Source of the DNA: Firmicutes bacterium UBA6806
GTDB taxonomy: Bacteria; Bacillota; Clostridia; Peptostreptococcales; Acidaminobacteraceae
NCBI GenBank assembly: GCA_002452745.1
Contig: DKFC01000003.1
Location: 78,441-142,440 of the forward strand
Direction: 5' to 3'
Length of the DNA: 64,000 nucleotides
The notes under the pieces were generated by a model that saw only the letters and a list, made by a program, of their open reading frames with translations, did not search any database and had not been told where the DNA came from. The translations under genes and the position numbers were made by a program. Shown here one piece after another: positions 50,710 to 58,980 of the stretch (its first letter is position 1; each line of letters starts with the position of its first letter).

Positions 50710-51627
50710 ATGCAAGCAAATATGCCAACTGACGCCAATAGCAAAAGCGTCTATCTAATGATGATTACTGCTACCTTCTTTTGGGCCGGCGCCTTTATTG
50801 CCGGTAAATTGGGCATTAACGATTTAAGCCCCACACTTCTAACATTTTTACGCATGGGCCTTGCTGGACTCATTTTATTTCCGGTCCTGATAAAAAAAGA
50901 ACCCAATAGTTGGAAAATAACACGTGTTCAAGTTCCAGTTGTCATTGCTACCGGAGTCGTGGGCATGATTTTCTATCACATGTTTTTTTTCAGTGCACTA
51001 CAGTATACCACCGCTTCAAAAGCCTCAATGATAAATGCAACAAATCCGCTTTTAACGGCTCTGTTGGCAAATTGGTTCATCGGCGAACGGCTCAATTCCA
51101 AAAAGGTTTTATTTTTGATAACAGCTCTGCTGAGTGTTATCAATATATTAATCGGCGGGGATCTCTCCACACTAGCCTCTTTGACTCTGAATAAAGGTGA
51201 TCTCTTAATGCTCTGTGGCACATTTTCATGGGCCCTTTATTCGATTATCGTCAAGAAATTTATTGGCGGGTTTGGCGCTCTCAAACTATCCGCCTATACA
51301 TTTGTCACAAGTGCACTGATTATGTCTCCATTTGCGATTTATGATTTCCTCACCAGCGATGCCCTTTCAGTTGGCGTTAATCCGTATCTTGCTGTTATCT
51401 ACATGGCTGTCTTTCCAACTGTATTTGGCTATATGATCCAACAATATGCCATTGGCAAAATCGGCGCTTCGAAGACAGCACTCTTCATTAATCTCGTGCC
51501 AATTCTGTCAACACTTATGGCAGTCGTATTCTTAGGTGAAACCATTATGGCTTATCATTTGGTCAGCATCACTGGTATTATTCTCTCTGTGGTGGGATTT
51601 AACCGATCTGGCACTAAAGTAAAATAA
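50710..51627 (+). CDS. EamA/DMT-family transporter
   Basis: 305 residues from ATG 50710 (MQANMPTDANSKSVYLM), RBS GGGGG; seven open upstream codons are not used. About ten membrane helices in two EamA repeats: FFWAGAFIAGKLGINDLSP, TASKASMINATNPLLTALLA, then GTFSWALYSIIVKKF and GASKTALFINLVPILSTLMA. Drug/metabolite exporter family; amino acid export is common. Divergent from the ornithine operon and sharing its upstream region, so it may be co-regulated. Substrate unknown. Confidence 0.93.
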   Translation: MQANMPTDANSKSVYLMMITATFFWAGAFIAGKLGINDLSPTLLTFLRMGLAGLILFPVLIKKEPNSWKITRVQVPVVIATGVVGMIFYHMFFFSALQYTTASKASMINATNPLLTALLANWFIGERLNSKKVLFLITALLSVINILIGGDLSTLASLTLNKGDLLMLCGTFSWALYSIIVKKFIGGFGALKLSAYTFVTSALIMSPFAIYDFLTSDALSVGVNPYLAVIYMAVFPTVFGYMIQQYAIGKIGASKTALFINLVPILSTLMAVVFLGETIMAYHLVSITGIILSVVGFNRSGTKVK

Positions 51628-51629
51628 AA

Positions 51630-51684
51630 AAATCTAGACTCACTCAGGCATTTGAAGCATAAGAGCCTGAGCTTGGTCTAGATT
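51630..51684 (+). terminator. Bidirectional terminator
   Basis: AAATCTAGAC pairs with GTCTAGATTT across an inner CTCAGGC/GCCTGAG stem, T-runs on both sides (TTTCTTTTT on plus, TTTTTTTATTTT on minus). Separates the EamA gene from the convergent EAL/GGDEF gene. Confidence 0.85.
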
Positions 51685-51699
51685 TCTTTTTGAGAGTAT

Positions 51700-53535
51700 C
51701 TATTGTTTTTCAATGGCTTTGGTGAATTCATTGCAGGGCAATATCATATAATTTGATGCCCCCTTTTTCTTTACAGTCTTCTTAATTTTCGCCAGCTGTT
51801 CGCTGAGTTTTTCGGAGTGAGTGTATACAGATAAGTCACCATAAATACCAGAAACCGATAAAGATGTCAACGGCAATTCTCTAAAGACGCCAAATCGGTC
51901 TTCTGAATGAATTCTGCCTAGAGAGAGATGCTCCTCTTTAAAAAACAATGCCTTATCCTGTTCAAACCGCTCGATGATACCCTTGCACAGATTGACATAG
52001 TGATCCATTTCACCATTGACCACTACGATAAAATCATCGCCACCAACATGGCCCACAAAACTGGAATAGGGAAAGCGATCTTTGACCACTTCAGTTAAAG
52101 TATCTGCCAAATATCGAATCATGACATCTCCCTTTTCAAAGCCGTAGACATCGTTATAGACTTTAAACTCATTTATATCCACATATAGGATGAGTGAATT
52201 GCTCTTATACGCCACCAAATCAGCCAAGACTCTATTAATAATTGGATTCCCCGGCAACCCTGAGAGCGGGTTGTGTTCCTTGGCGCTATTTTTTTCATAC
52301 ATCAGTGCATATTCCATGATTTTTTTCATGGTGACAAGCCCATAATATTGACTTCCCTTGATGACAATAACATCATCGAAAAGTCTATCGTCAGGTCTTT
52401 CCATTGCCTTCTTAGCCACCACATTAATCGGCGTGTAATAGTCAACAATAAGCGCCTGCTCGTTCATAATCTTGGCAATTGGCCTATTTGAAAAAACGGC
52501 ATACCCGTATTTACCAGACATGGCCGCATCCAAATCATGCTTCATGACAATCCCTCTGGGGACGTCATTATCACAGATGCAGACGCTCTGTCTTCCGGAC
52601 TTCTCTAAAAAATTCTTAATGGTGAGGCAATTGGTCATGGATTCATAAGTCGTCTGCTCGTTTTCGCTTACCAGCGTTGAAATGTAGTGGTACTCTGATG
52701 AGTAGGCATTTAAATTGTTCGCAATTTGATTATAGTCTTTGATTCTCTTAATCAGCAATTCATCTGCTCTTGTGAGGGTTTTTTCAGGTTGCTTCAGATA
52801 AAACCCTTGTCCAGCATGAACGCCCAGCAAAATCAAAGTCTTAAGTTCTTCTTTCGTCTCAATTCCCTCAGCAATTACTTTGATATTTGTAGTTACTGAA
52901 GTGTCCACAAATGCTTTTATCAGCGATTGTTTAAACGCATCTTTATCTATATTTCGGATCAAGTCCATGTCTATTTTGATAAAATGAGGTCTTATTTCAT
53001 TGATTGTCTTAAGTCCTGAGTAACCTGCCCCTACATCGTCTATGGCAATTTGATAGCCCTGTTTTCTGTAGTTTTGCAGTATCTTTTGAAAAGATTCATA
53101 GTCATTAATAGATGTTCTCTCAGTAATTTCAAATACAATGGCGTTTTCAGACAAGTCATTTTGACTTAAAAACTCCTTTGTCAGCCCAGATCTAAATTCA
53201 GCTGATTTCATAATATCAGGGTCAACATTGATGAATAATAGCTTATCCTTTTCTAGCTTTTTGACGCGCTCAAGCGCCTTTTGCCTAAAGAGCATTTCCA
53301 GCTCCCATATCTTCCCTGATTCGTGGGCCACTTCTATGAGTTTTAGCGGTGAATACAGAGGTGTGTTCTCTGGCCCTCTCGACAGTGCTTCATACCCGAG
53401 CACTTCGCCGTTTTTTAAACTGAATATGGGTTGATATAGTGTTGTAATCATTTCTTTAACGAGTATTTCTTCGAACAGTTCATGTATTGAAGGCTTTGTC
53501 TCATATAGACCTTCTATTTCCACTGGCAAACTCAT
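51700..53535 (-). CDS. EAL-CBS-GGDEF cyclic-di-GMP signalling protein
   Basis: 611 residues. EAL phosphodiesterase domain 20-265 with YEALSRG (49-51 EAL), LFINVDPD, VFEITERTS, AIDDVGAGYSG, FIKIDMDLIRN, VIAEGIETKEEL and GQGFYLKQP, so most catalytic residues are retained. CBS pair about 315-420 (SGRQSVCICDNDVPRGIVM; VIVIKGSQYYGLVTMKKIM). GGDEF domain 435-600 reads GGDDF (498-502) instead of GG(D/E)EF, so cyclase activity is uncertain; it may sense GTP. Soluble. RBS GAGAGGG. Confidence 0.92.
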   Translation of the reverse strand: MSLPVEIEGLYETKPSIHELFEEILVKEMITTLYQPIFSLKNGEVLGYEALSRGPENTPLYSPLKLIEVAHESGKIWELEMLFRQKALERVKKLEKDKLLFINVDPDIMKSAEFRSGLTKEFLSQNDLSENAIVFEITERTSINDYESFQKILQNYRKQGYQIAIDDVGAGYSGLKTINEIRPHFIKIDMDLIRNIDKDAFKQSLIKAFVDTSVTTNIKVIAEGIETKEELKTLILLGVHAGQGFYLKQPEKTLTRADELLIKRIKDYNQIANNLNAYSSEYHYISTLVSENEQTTYESMTNCLTIKNFLEKSGRQSVCICDNDVPRGIVMKHDLDAAMSGKYGYAVFSNRPIAKIMNEQALIVDYYTPINVVAKKAMERPDDRLFDDVIVIKGSQYYGLVTMKKIMEYALMYEKNSAKEHNPLSGLPGNPIINRVLADLVAYKSNSLILYVDINEFKVYNDVYGFEKGDVMIRYLADTLTEVVKDRFPYSSFVGHVGGDDFIVVVNGEMDHYVNLCKGIIERFEQDKALFFKEEHLSLGRIHSEDRFGVFRELPLTSLSVSGIYGDLSVYTHSEKLSEQLAKIKKTVKKKGASNYMILPCNEFTKAIEKQ

Positions 53536-53717
53536 GGAGCATCCCTCTCTTTCGCTACAACCTTAACACAGGAAGATTATGAACTTGTTAAGAGAATATC
53601 AAGACTGAGTAAAAAGATATCATTTTAAAAGCAGTTTTCATCTGTAAGAAAAAAAAACGCCAGATGACGAGTCCTCCCCTTTGTCAGATTGCCTTTGCAA
53701 TGTCACCAATATAAAAA

Positions 53718-53742
53718 AACACAGGTTAGAATACCTGCGTTT
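53718..53742 (-). terminator. Terminator of the sigma-54 activator gene
   Basis: AACGCAGGT/ACCTGTGTT stem with TTTTTTTAT after it on the minus strand, 18 bp past the stop codon at 53760. The adjoining gap (53536-53760, 225 bp) holds a second weak inverted repeat and no gene. Confidence 0.8.
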
Positions 53743-53759
53743 TCGCTATTATTTTGATA

Positions 53760-55172
53760 TTAGGCTTCATTCTCGCCCAATCCATGTATTTTAATCTTAT
53801 ATTGAAGATTTTGCCTTGATAGATTCAAGTGCTTAGCCGCTTTTGAGATATTATTGTGATAATATCTCAGTGTCTTTTGAATAACCTCTCTCTCAATAGA
53901 AGCCACATGCGTATTTAAATCCACAATTTCAAGGGAATCTCCCTGTATATAGTGGCTTTTCTCCATGAGAATCTCAGCAATATGCGAAGGCATGTGCTCT
54001 TTTGCGATAACATGTTCATCACTGATTAAGTTCATGGCAGATTCTATAAAGTTTTTAAGTTCTCTAATATTACCCGCCCAGTTATAGGCTTTGAATGCAT
54101 TTTGAATTTCTTCTGAAACCATCCAAACATCCTTGCCCAGTTTTTCGTTGTATTCTCTAATAAAGTAGTCCACAAGAAGTGGAATATCATCTTTTCGCTC
54201 ATTTAGGCTTGGAATTCGTATATTGATTACATTGATTCTGTAATATAGGTCTTTTCTCATATGTCCAGTTTCAAGTAGTGTTTCAGGTGATTCGTTGCTT
54301 GCAGCGATGATGCGCACATTGATTGGAATATCCTTACTGCCTCCCACACGTCTCACGTAGTTTTCCTGTAACACCCGCAGCAGTTTGGCCTGAAGCGCCA
54401 TGCTCATGCTGTTGATTTCATCTAAAAACAGCGTCCCGCCATCGGCCTGTTCGAATAGCCCCGGTCGGTCTTGGGCCCCTGTAAAAGAGCCCTTGGCAGT
54501 GCCAAATAGCAAACTCTCCAACAGTGTCTCTGGAATAGCCGCACAGTTTTGCGCGATAAAGGGTTCATTCATTCGATTGCCTGCATAGTGTATGCTCTGA
54601 GCAAACAACTCCTTGCCAGTCCCCGTATCACCATAGATGAGAACACTGGAACTGGATCTAGAAGCCCGTTTGGCTATCTTTATAGCCTCCTGATATCGCT
54701 CGTTTTTTCCAATGAGCTCATCGAAATGATACTGCTTGATGCCATCCTCCCGCTTAACCGGCTTAATCAATTCCTGTTGCAGTTTAATAATCTGTTCCGT
54801 CATATCAGTAACAGCGGTTAGATTTTTGGCAATTTCCACAGCGCCCAACAATTTTTCACCATCCATGATTGGGAACGTTGTATTGATGGTCATAATTCGT
54901 TTGCCCTTTAGATTCAAGTAGGACTGTTCACGGTTGATAATCGGTTCCTTGGTATTTAAAGCCGTCAGAAGCGTTGAATTCTCTTTTGTCCAGTTTGGAA
55001 AAATATCGAGGAGATGTCTGCCAATAACAAGACTCTCCTCAAGACCTTCAATCTCTTCCATAGCTTTGTTGTACACGATGGAAATGCCGTTCTGATCGAC
55101 AACATGAACCCCTTCTTCAATTGTATCCAATATATTTCTGCTTGCGCAGTAAAGAAGATGGTCTAAATTCAT
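53760..55172 (-). CDS. Sigma-54-dependent PAS-AAA+-Fis enhancer-binding protein
   Basis: 470 residues. PAS domain 10-115 (ILDTIEEGVHVVDQNGISIVYNKAM). Central AAA+ domain 150-380 with Walker A GDTGTGKE at 181-188, the sigma-54 contact loop GSFTGA at 228-233 (canonical GAFTGA with A to S), and Walker B TLFLDEI near 247. C-terminal Fis-type helix-turn-helix (NNISKAAKHLNLSRQNLQYKIK). RocR, also PAS-AAA+-Fis, responds to ornithine in Bacillus. Lying 3.4 kb from the sigma-54 ornithine promoter, it is the natural candidate activator. RBS AGGAG. Confidence 0.93.
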   Translation of the reverse strand: MNLDHLLYCASRNILDTIEEGVHVVDQNGISIVYNKAMEEIEGLEESLVIGRHLLDIFPNWTKENSTLLTALNTKEPIINREQSYLNLKGKRIMTINTTFPIMDGEKLLGAVEIAKNLTAVTDMTEQIIKLQQELIKPVKREDGIKQYHFDELIGKNERYQEAIKIAKRASRSSSSVLIYGDTGTGKELFAQSIHYAGNRMNEPFIAQNCAAIPETLLESLLFGTAKGSFTGAQDRPGLFEQADGGTLFLDEINSMSMALQAKLLRVLQENYVRRVGGSKDIPINVRIIAASNESPETLLETGHMRKDLYYRINVINIRIPSLNERKDDIPLLVDYFIREYNEKLGKDVWMVSEEIQNAFKAYNWAGNIRELKNFIESAMNLISDEHVIAKEHMPSHIAEILMEKSHYIQGDSLEIVDLNTHVASIEREVIQKTLRYYHNNISKAAKHLNLSRQNLQYKIKIHGLGENEA

Positions 55173-55183
55173 CTGCTACTCTC

Positions 55184-55633
55184 CTAAAGTGGCATCATGT
55201 CCTTATGATTTTTTTGAAGGACAACTGCAATATGAGCTGTGTATTTTTGACTGTGTAAAAATTTTTGATCGTTCAACTTGATGATGAAAAAGGTCAACGC
55301 CATTAAAACAAGGCCGAAAAGTGCCGAAGCAATTTCCACGTTTCCAAATCCAAGCAATCCAAACAGCGGTTGTCCTGCAAAGATTCCCACAAACAGTGCT
55401 GCAAGTGGAATAATGTACATGATAAACGCAGCGTTTAAGACACTGTCAGTTCCCATGGTCACCTCCACCAAGTCACCTTTCTCTCCATTTACATCGTTTA
55501 AGGCAATCAGTTGAATATCCTTCTGATCATCGCCCAATTGGCATGCACCACAATTGCCGCAAGCTGTATGACGCATGAGCTTTACTTTTGAAAACTTTCC
55601 CATGTCCTCTACGATAATTCCTGTACGATTCAT
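55184..55633 (-). CDS. RseC/MucC-like SoxR-reducing family membrane protein
   Basis: 149 residues. N-terminal cytoplasmic part with CGNCGACQLG (Cys25, 28, 31), then two membrane helices (about 75-95 and 100-125: MYIIPLAALFVGIFAG; ALFGLVLMALTFFIIKL). RseC/RsxC-associated proteins link NADH-ferredoxin (Rnf) redox to SoxR or sigma-E control. The rnf genes are not in this window. 11 bp upstream of the activator gene, so cotranscribed. Confidence 0.85.
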   Translation of the reverse strand: MNRTGIIVEDMGKFSKVKLMRHTACGNCGACQLGDDQKDIQLIALNDVNGEKGDLVEVTMGTDSVLNAAFIMYIIPLAALFVGIFAGQPLFGLLGFGNVEIASALFGLVLMALTFFIIKLNDQKFLHSQKYTAHIAVVLQKNHKDMMPL

Positions 55634-55736
55634 AACACCATACCCTTTCTAATATAAGCACTTATATCTAAACTCCACATGGATTCTTTTCCATGTGATC
55701 ACAATGTCTACTTTAATTATAGGATATCTGAAAGAA

Positions 55737-55767
55737 GGCGTCAATGAGAGGAACTCTCATTGACGCC
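55737..55767 (-). terminator. Terminator of aspS
   Basis: Inverted repeat GGCGTCAATGAGAG/CTCTCATTGACGCC with a 3-nt loop, 7 bp after the aspS stop codon. A 14-bp stem; the minus strand after it is TTCTTTC. Confidence 0.8.
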
Positions 55768-55774
55768 TTTTGTC

Positions 55775-57559
55775 CTATTTTTCCACTGGAGTGATTTTTA
55801 GATAGAGTTCATTCAATTGCTTGTCATCTGCTTCACCTGGAGCATTAGTCAGTAGACATTTTGCATCCTGTGTTTTAGGGAACGCAATAACATCTCTGAT
55901 ATTTTCTGTTCCGACAATCAGCATGACGATACGGTCAAGCCCATAAGCAATCCCGCCATGAGGAGGTGCGCCATATTTGAAGGCATCTATAAAGAATCCA
56001 AATTTTTCATTTGCCTCTTCTTCTGTAAATCCAAGCGCTTTGAACATTCTCTCTTGAACAGATGAATCATGGATTCTGATAGACCCACCACCAATTTCAT
56101 AGCCATTTAAAACAATATCATAGGCCTTTGCACGACAATTGGCTGGATCGGATTCAAGTTTTGCAACATCTTCATCTTTTGGTGAAGTAAATGGATGATG
56201 TTTTGCCACGTATCTATCTTCCTCTTCATCGTATTCGAAGAGTGGGAAATCTGTAACCCATAAAAACTCATATTTTGACTTGTCAATAGCATCGAGCTTT
56301 TTGGCAACTTCACATCTGAGGGCTCCTAGAGAATCAAAGACAACAGAAGGCTTGTCTGCAACAAATACCAGTAAGTCTCCTTGCTCCCCATTCATGGTTT
56401 TTATAATTCCAGCAAGTGTTTCCTCTGAAAGAAACTTGGCAATTGGCGATTGAACCTCTCCGCCAGAGAGCTTAATCCAAGCCAAGCCCTTAGCGCCATA
56501 TGTTTTGACGAAATCTTCGAGTTTTCCAATTTCTTTTCTTGAAATATTTTCAGCGTGCGCTTTAAAGTTAATACCTCTTACATCGCCACCATTTGCGACT
56601 GTATCCTTGAATACTTTGAAATCGCAGTCTTTAACCACTTCATTAACACTTTGGAGCTCAAATCCAAATCTCAAATCCGGTTTATCTGATCCAAATCTCT
56701 CCATTGCCTCTTTATAAGTCAAACGGCGCAGTGGCAACTGCACATCAAAATCCGCAACTTCCTTAAAGATTTTCTTGAGGAGTTGTTCGTTCATGTTCAT
56801 GACATCATCTTCATCAACAAATGACATCTCAATATCAATTTGAGTGAACTCAGGTTGTCTATCTGCTCTTAAATCTTCGTCTCTAAAACACTTTGTAATT
56901 TGGTAATACCTATCAAAGCCAGATACCATGAGCAATTGCTTAAAGAGCTGAGGCGATTGTGGCAAAGCATAAAATCGGTTTGGATTGACACGGCTTGGCA
57001 CCAAGTAGTCCCTTGCCCCTTCAGGCGTTGGTTTTGTAAGCATTGGCGTTTCAACGTCTATAAATCCATTTGCATCAAAAAATCTTCTGGCAACACTGGT
57101 TACTTTATGTCTTGTGATGAAATTTCTTTGCATCTTCGGCTTTCTGAGGTCAAGGTATCTATATTTAAGTCTCAAACGCTCGCCGGCATCGTCGTTGTCT
57201 TCCACGTGAATTGGCGGTACTTCCGATTCGCAAAGAATTTTCAGAGTTTCAGCAAATACCTCTATTTGACCTGTTGGCAATTGATCGTTGACACTTTGTC
57301 TTTGAGCCACTTTACCCGTCACCGCCAAGACGTATTCACCTCGAATATCGGATGCTTTTTCAAAAGCCGTAGCCGAAACATCGTTATCAAATATAATCTG
57401 GCAAATGCCTTCACGATCTCTTAAATCCACAAAAATCAATCCGCCTAAATTTCTTCTCTTTTGAACCCAGCCCATCAATGTAACCGTTTCACCTATATTG
57501 GACTCTCTAAGTTTACCGCAGTAATGCGACCTTTTTAATCCGTTTAATGCTTCACCCAT
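55775..57559 (-). CDS. aspS: Aspartyl-tRNA synthetase
   Basis: 594 residues from ATG 57559 (MGEALNGLKRSHYCGK), preceded by GGAGG; a TTG 4 codons earlier overlaps that RBS. N-terminal OB anticodon domain, class II core with motif 2 (FRDEDLRADRQPEFTQIDIEMS), the GAD insert domain typical of bacterial enzymes, and motif 3 (GLDRIVMLI). Whether it also charges tRNA-Asn cannot be read here. 12 bp after hisS. Confidence 0.96.
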   Translation of the reverse strand: MGEALNGLKRSHYCGKLRESNIGETVTLMGWVQKRRNLGGLIFVDLRDREGICQIIFDNDVSATAFEKASDIRGEYVLAVTGKVAQRQSVNDQLPTGQIEVFAETLKILCESEVPPIHVEDNDDAGERLRLKYRYLDLRKPKMQRNFITRHKVTSVARRFFDANGFIDVETPMLTKPTPEGARDYLVPSRVNPNRFYALPQSPQLFKQLLMVSGFDRYYQITKCFRDEDLRADRQPEFTQIDIEMSFVDEDDVMNMNEQLLKKIFKEVADFDVQLPLRRLTYKEAMERFGSDKPDLRFGFELQSVNEVVKDCDFKVFKDTVANGGDVRGINFKAHAENISRKEIGKLEDFVKTYGAKGLAWIKLSGGEVQSPIAKFLSEETLAGIIKTMNGEQGDLLVFVADKPSVVFDSLGALRCEVAKKLDAIDKSKYEFLWVTDFPLFEYDEEEDRYVAKHHPFTSPKDEDVAKLESDPANCRAKAYDIVLNGYEIGGGSIRIHDSSVQERMFKALGFTEEEANEKFGFFIDAFKYGAPPHGGIAYGLDRIVMLIVGTENIRDVIAFPKTQDAKCLLTNAPGEADDKQLNELYLKITPVEK

Positions 57560-57571
57560 TTGTGCCTCCAA

Positions 57572-58891
57572 TTATTTATTTAAAATTTCAGCTGCAAGTC
57601 TATCAATCTCTTCGAGTTGATACTGCGCTTGCGTGCCTTCTTTCATATCCTTAAGCGTTATGAGGTTGTCCTTCAGTTCATCATCCCCTAAGATGATGAC
57701 GAAGGGAACGTCAATTTTATTGGCATATTTAAACTGCGCTTTCATAGACCTGTCAAGATGATCTAGCTCAACTTTGACCCCTTTGTTTCTAAGTGACTGT
57801 GCCAATGCAAGTCCCGGTGCCTTGGCGGATTCGCCCAAATTGATGATAAACAAATCAATATAACTTGGCTTTGGAATCTCAACATTCGTCTGCTCCATGG
57901 TCAGCAATAAGCGCTCCATGCCCATGCCAAATCCAACCCCAGGGGTTTCAGGCCCACCTATATCATGTATCAGTCCGTCATATCGACCGCCTCCACAAAC
58001 GGTTGCCTGTGAGCCAATATCACGTGAAATAAATTCAAAAGCTGTCTTGGTATAGTAGTCAAGCCCTCTGACAATGCCAGTATCCACAATAAATTCGATT
58101 TTCATGGCACTCAGCATTTGTTTCACCCCATCAAAATGCGTCTTGCAAGAGTCGCATAAATAGTCCAGCATCACAGGTGCGCCCTGAACTTCAGCTTGAC
58201 ATTCTGGGTTCTTACAATCCAGGATTCTCATGGGATTCTTATTAAATCTATCGTTGCAAGTTTCACAGAGCGCTGGCAATTTAGGCTCTAAAAAAGCTCT
58301 CAGAGCACTGTCATATACAGGTCGGCACTCTGGACAACCAATGCTGTTGATCCTAAGTTCCACATTCTCCAGTCCCATTCTCCTGATAAATGTATCTGCC
58401 AGCGAGATAACCTCCGCATCCGAAATCGCACTGTTAGAACCAAATACTTCTATTCCAAACTGATGAAAAGCTCTCATTCTACCAGCTTGTGGTCTCTCAT
58501 GTCTAAAGCAAGGAGTCACATAGTAGAACTTGTGCATGCCACCTTGTCCGTGCAATTTGTTCTCAACATAAGAACGAACAACTGGTGCTGTTCCCTCTGG
58601 TTTCAGCGTCATGCCCTCTTTATCCAGATATTTATTAAAGCTAGCCGTTGCGCCCTCATCACTTAGCTCTCTAATTTTAACATTGGGAATGACATTAAAC
58701 ATCTCCTTTTGAACGATGTCAGTCGTCTCTCCAACGCCTCTCTTAAAGAGCTTGGTATATTCAAATGCAGGCGTTCTGATTTCTTCGTAACCAAACTCAG
58801 CGCATATTTTTCTAAATTCGTTTTCAATATAATGCCACTTATACACCTCACTTGGTAAAATATCGTTGGTTCCTCTTGGTTTTGAAATCAC
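57572..58891 (-). CDS. hisS: Histidyl-tRNA synthetase
   Basis: 439 residues. Starts with a GTG at 58891; GGAGG lies 8 bp upstream. Motif 1 region RGTNDILPSEVYKWHYIE, motif 2 CFRHERPQAGRMRAFHQFGIE, histidine box VRGLDYYTKTAFEF and GGGRYDGLI, and a C-terminal anticodon domain. A cysteine-rich insert (CPECRPVYDSAL, CETCNDRF, CKNPECQ) may bind zinc, seen in a subset of Firmicute HisRS. Cotranscribed with aspS. Confidence 0.96.
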   Translation of the reverse strand: MISKPRGTNDILPSEVYKWHYIENEFRKICAEFGYEEIRTPAFEYTKLFKRGVGETTDIVQKEMFNVIPNVKIRELSDEGATASFNKYLDKEGMTLKPEGTAPVVRSYVENKLHGQGGMHKFYYVTPCFRHERPQAGRMRAFHQFGIEVFGSNSAISDAEVISLADTFIRRMGLENVELRINSIGCPECRPVYDSALRAFLEPKLPALCETCNDRFNKNPMRILDCKNPECQAEVQGAPVMLDYLCDSCKTHFDGVKQMLSAMKIEFIVDTGIVRGLDYYTKTAFEFISRDIGSQATVCGGGRYDGLIHDIGGPETPGVGFGMGMERLLLTMEQTNVEIPKPSYIDLFIINLGESAKAPGLALAQSLRNKGVKVELDHLDRSMKAQFKYANKIDVPFVIILGDDELKDNLITLKDMKEGTQAQYQLEEIDRLAAEILNK

Positions 58892-58980
58892 AACAAACGC
58901 CTCCTTTCACTTTTACTTTGATTTATTCTACGTTTTATTATGTCATCACTATTTATTATACTATATTATTGAGTAAAATA

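Noticed and set aside
58892..58980. T-box leader before hisS/aspS
   Set aside because: The hisS upstream gap is only about 90 bp and lacks the GGTGGTACCGCG-like core.
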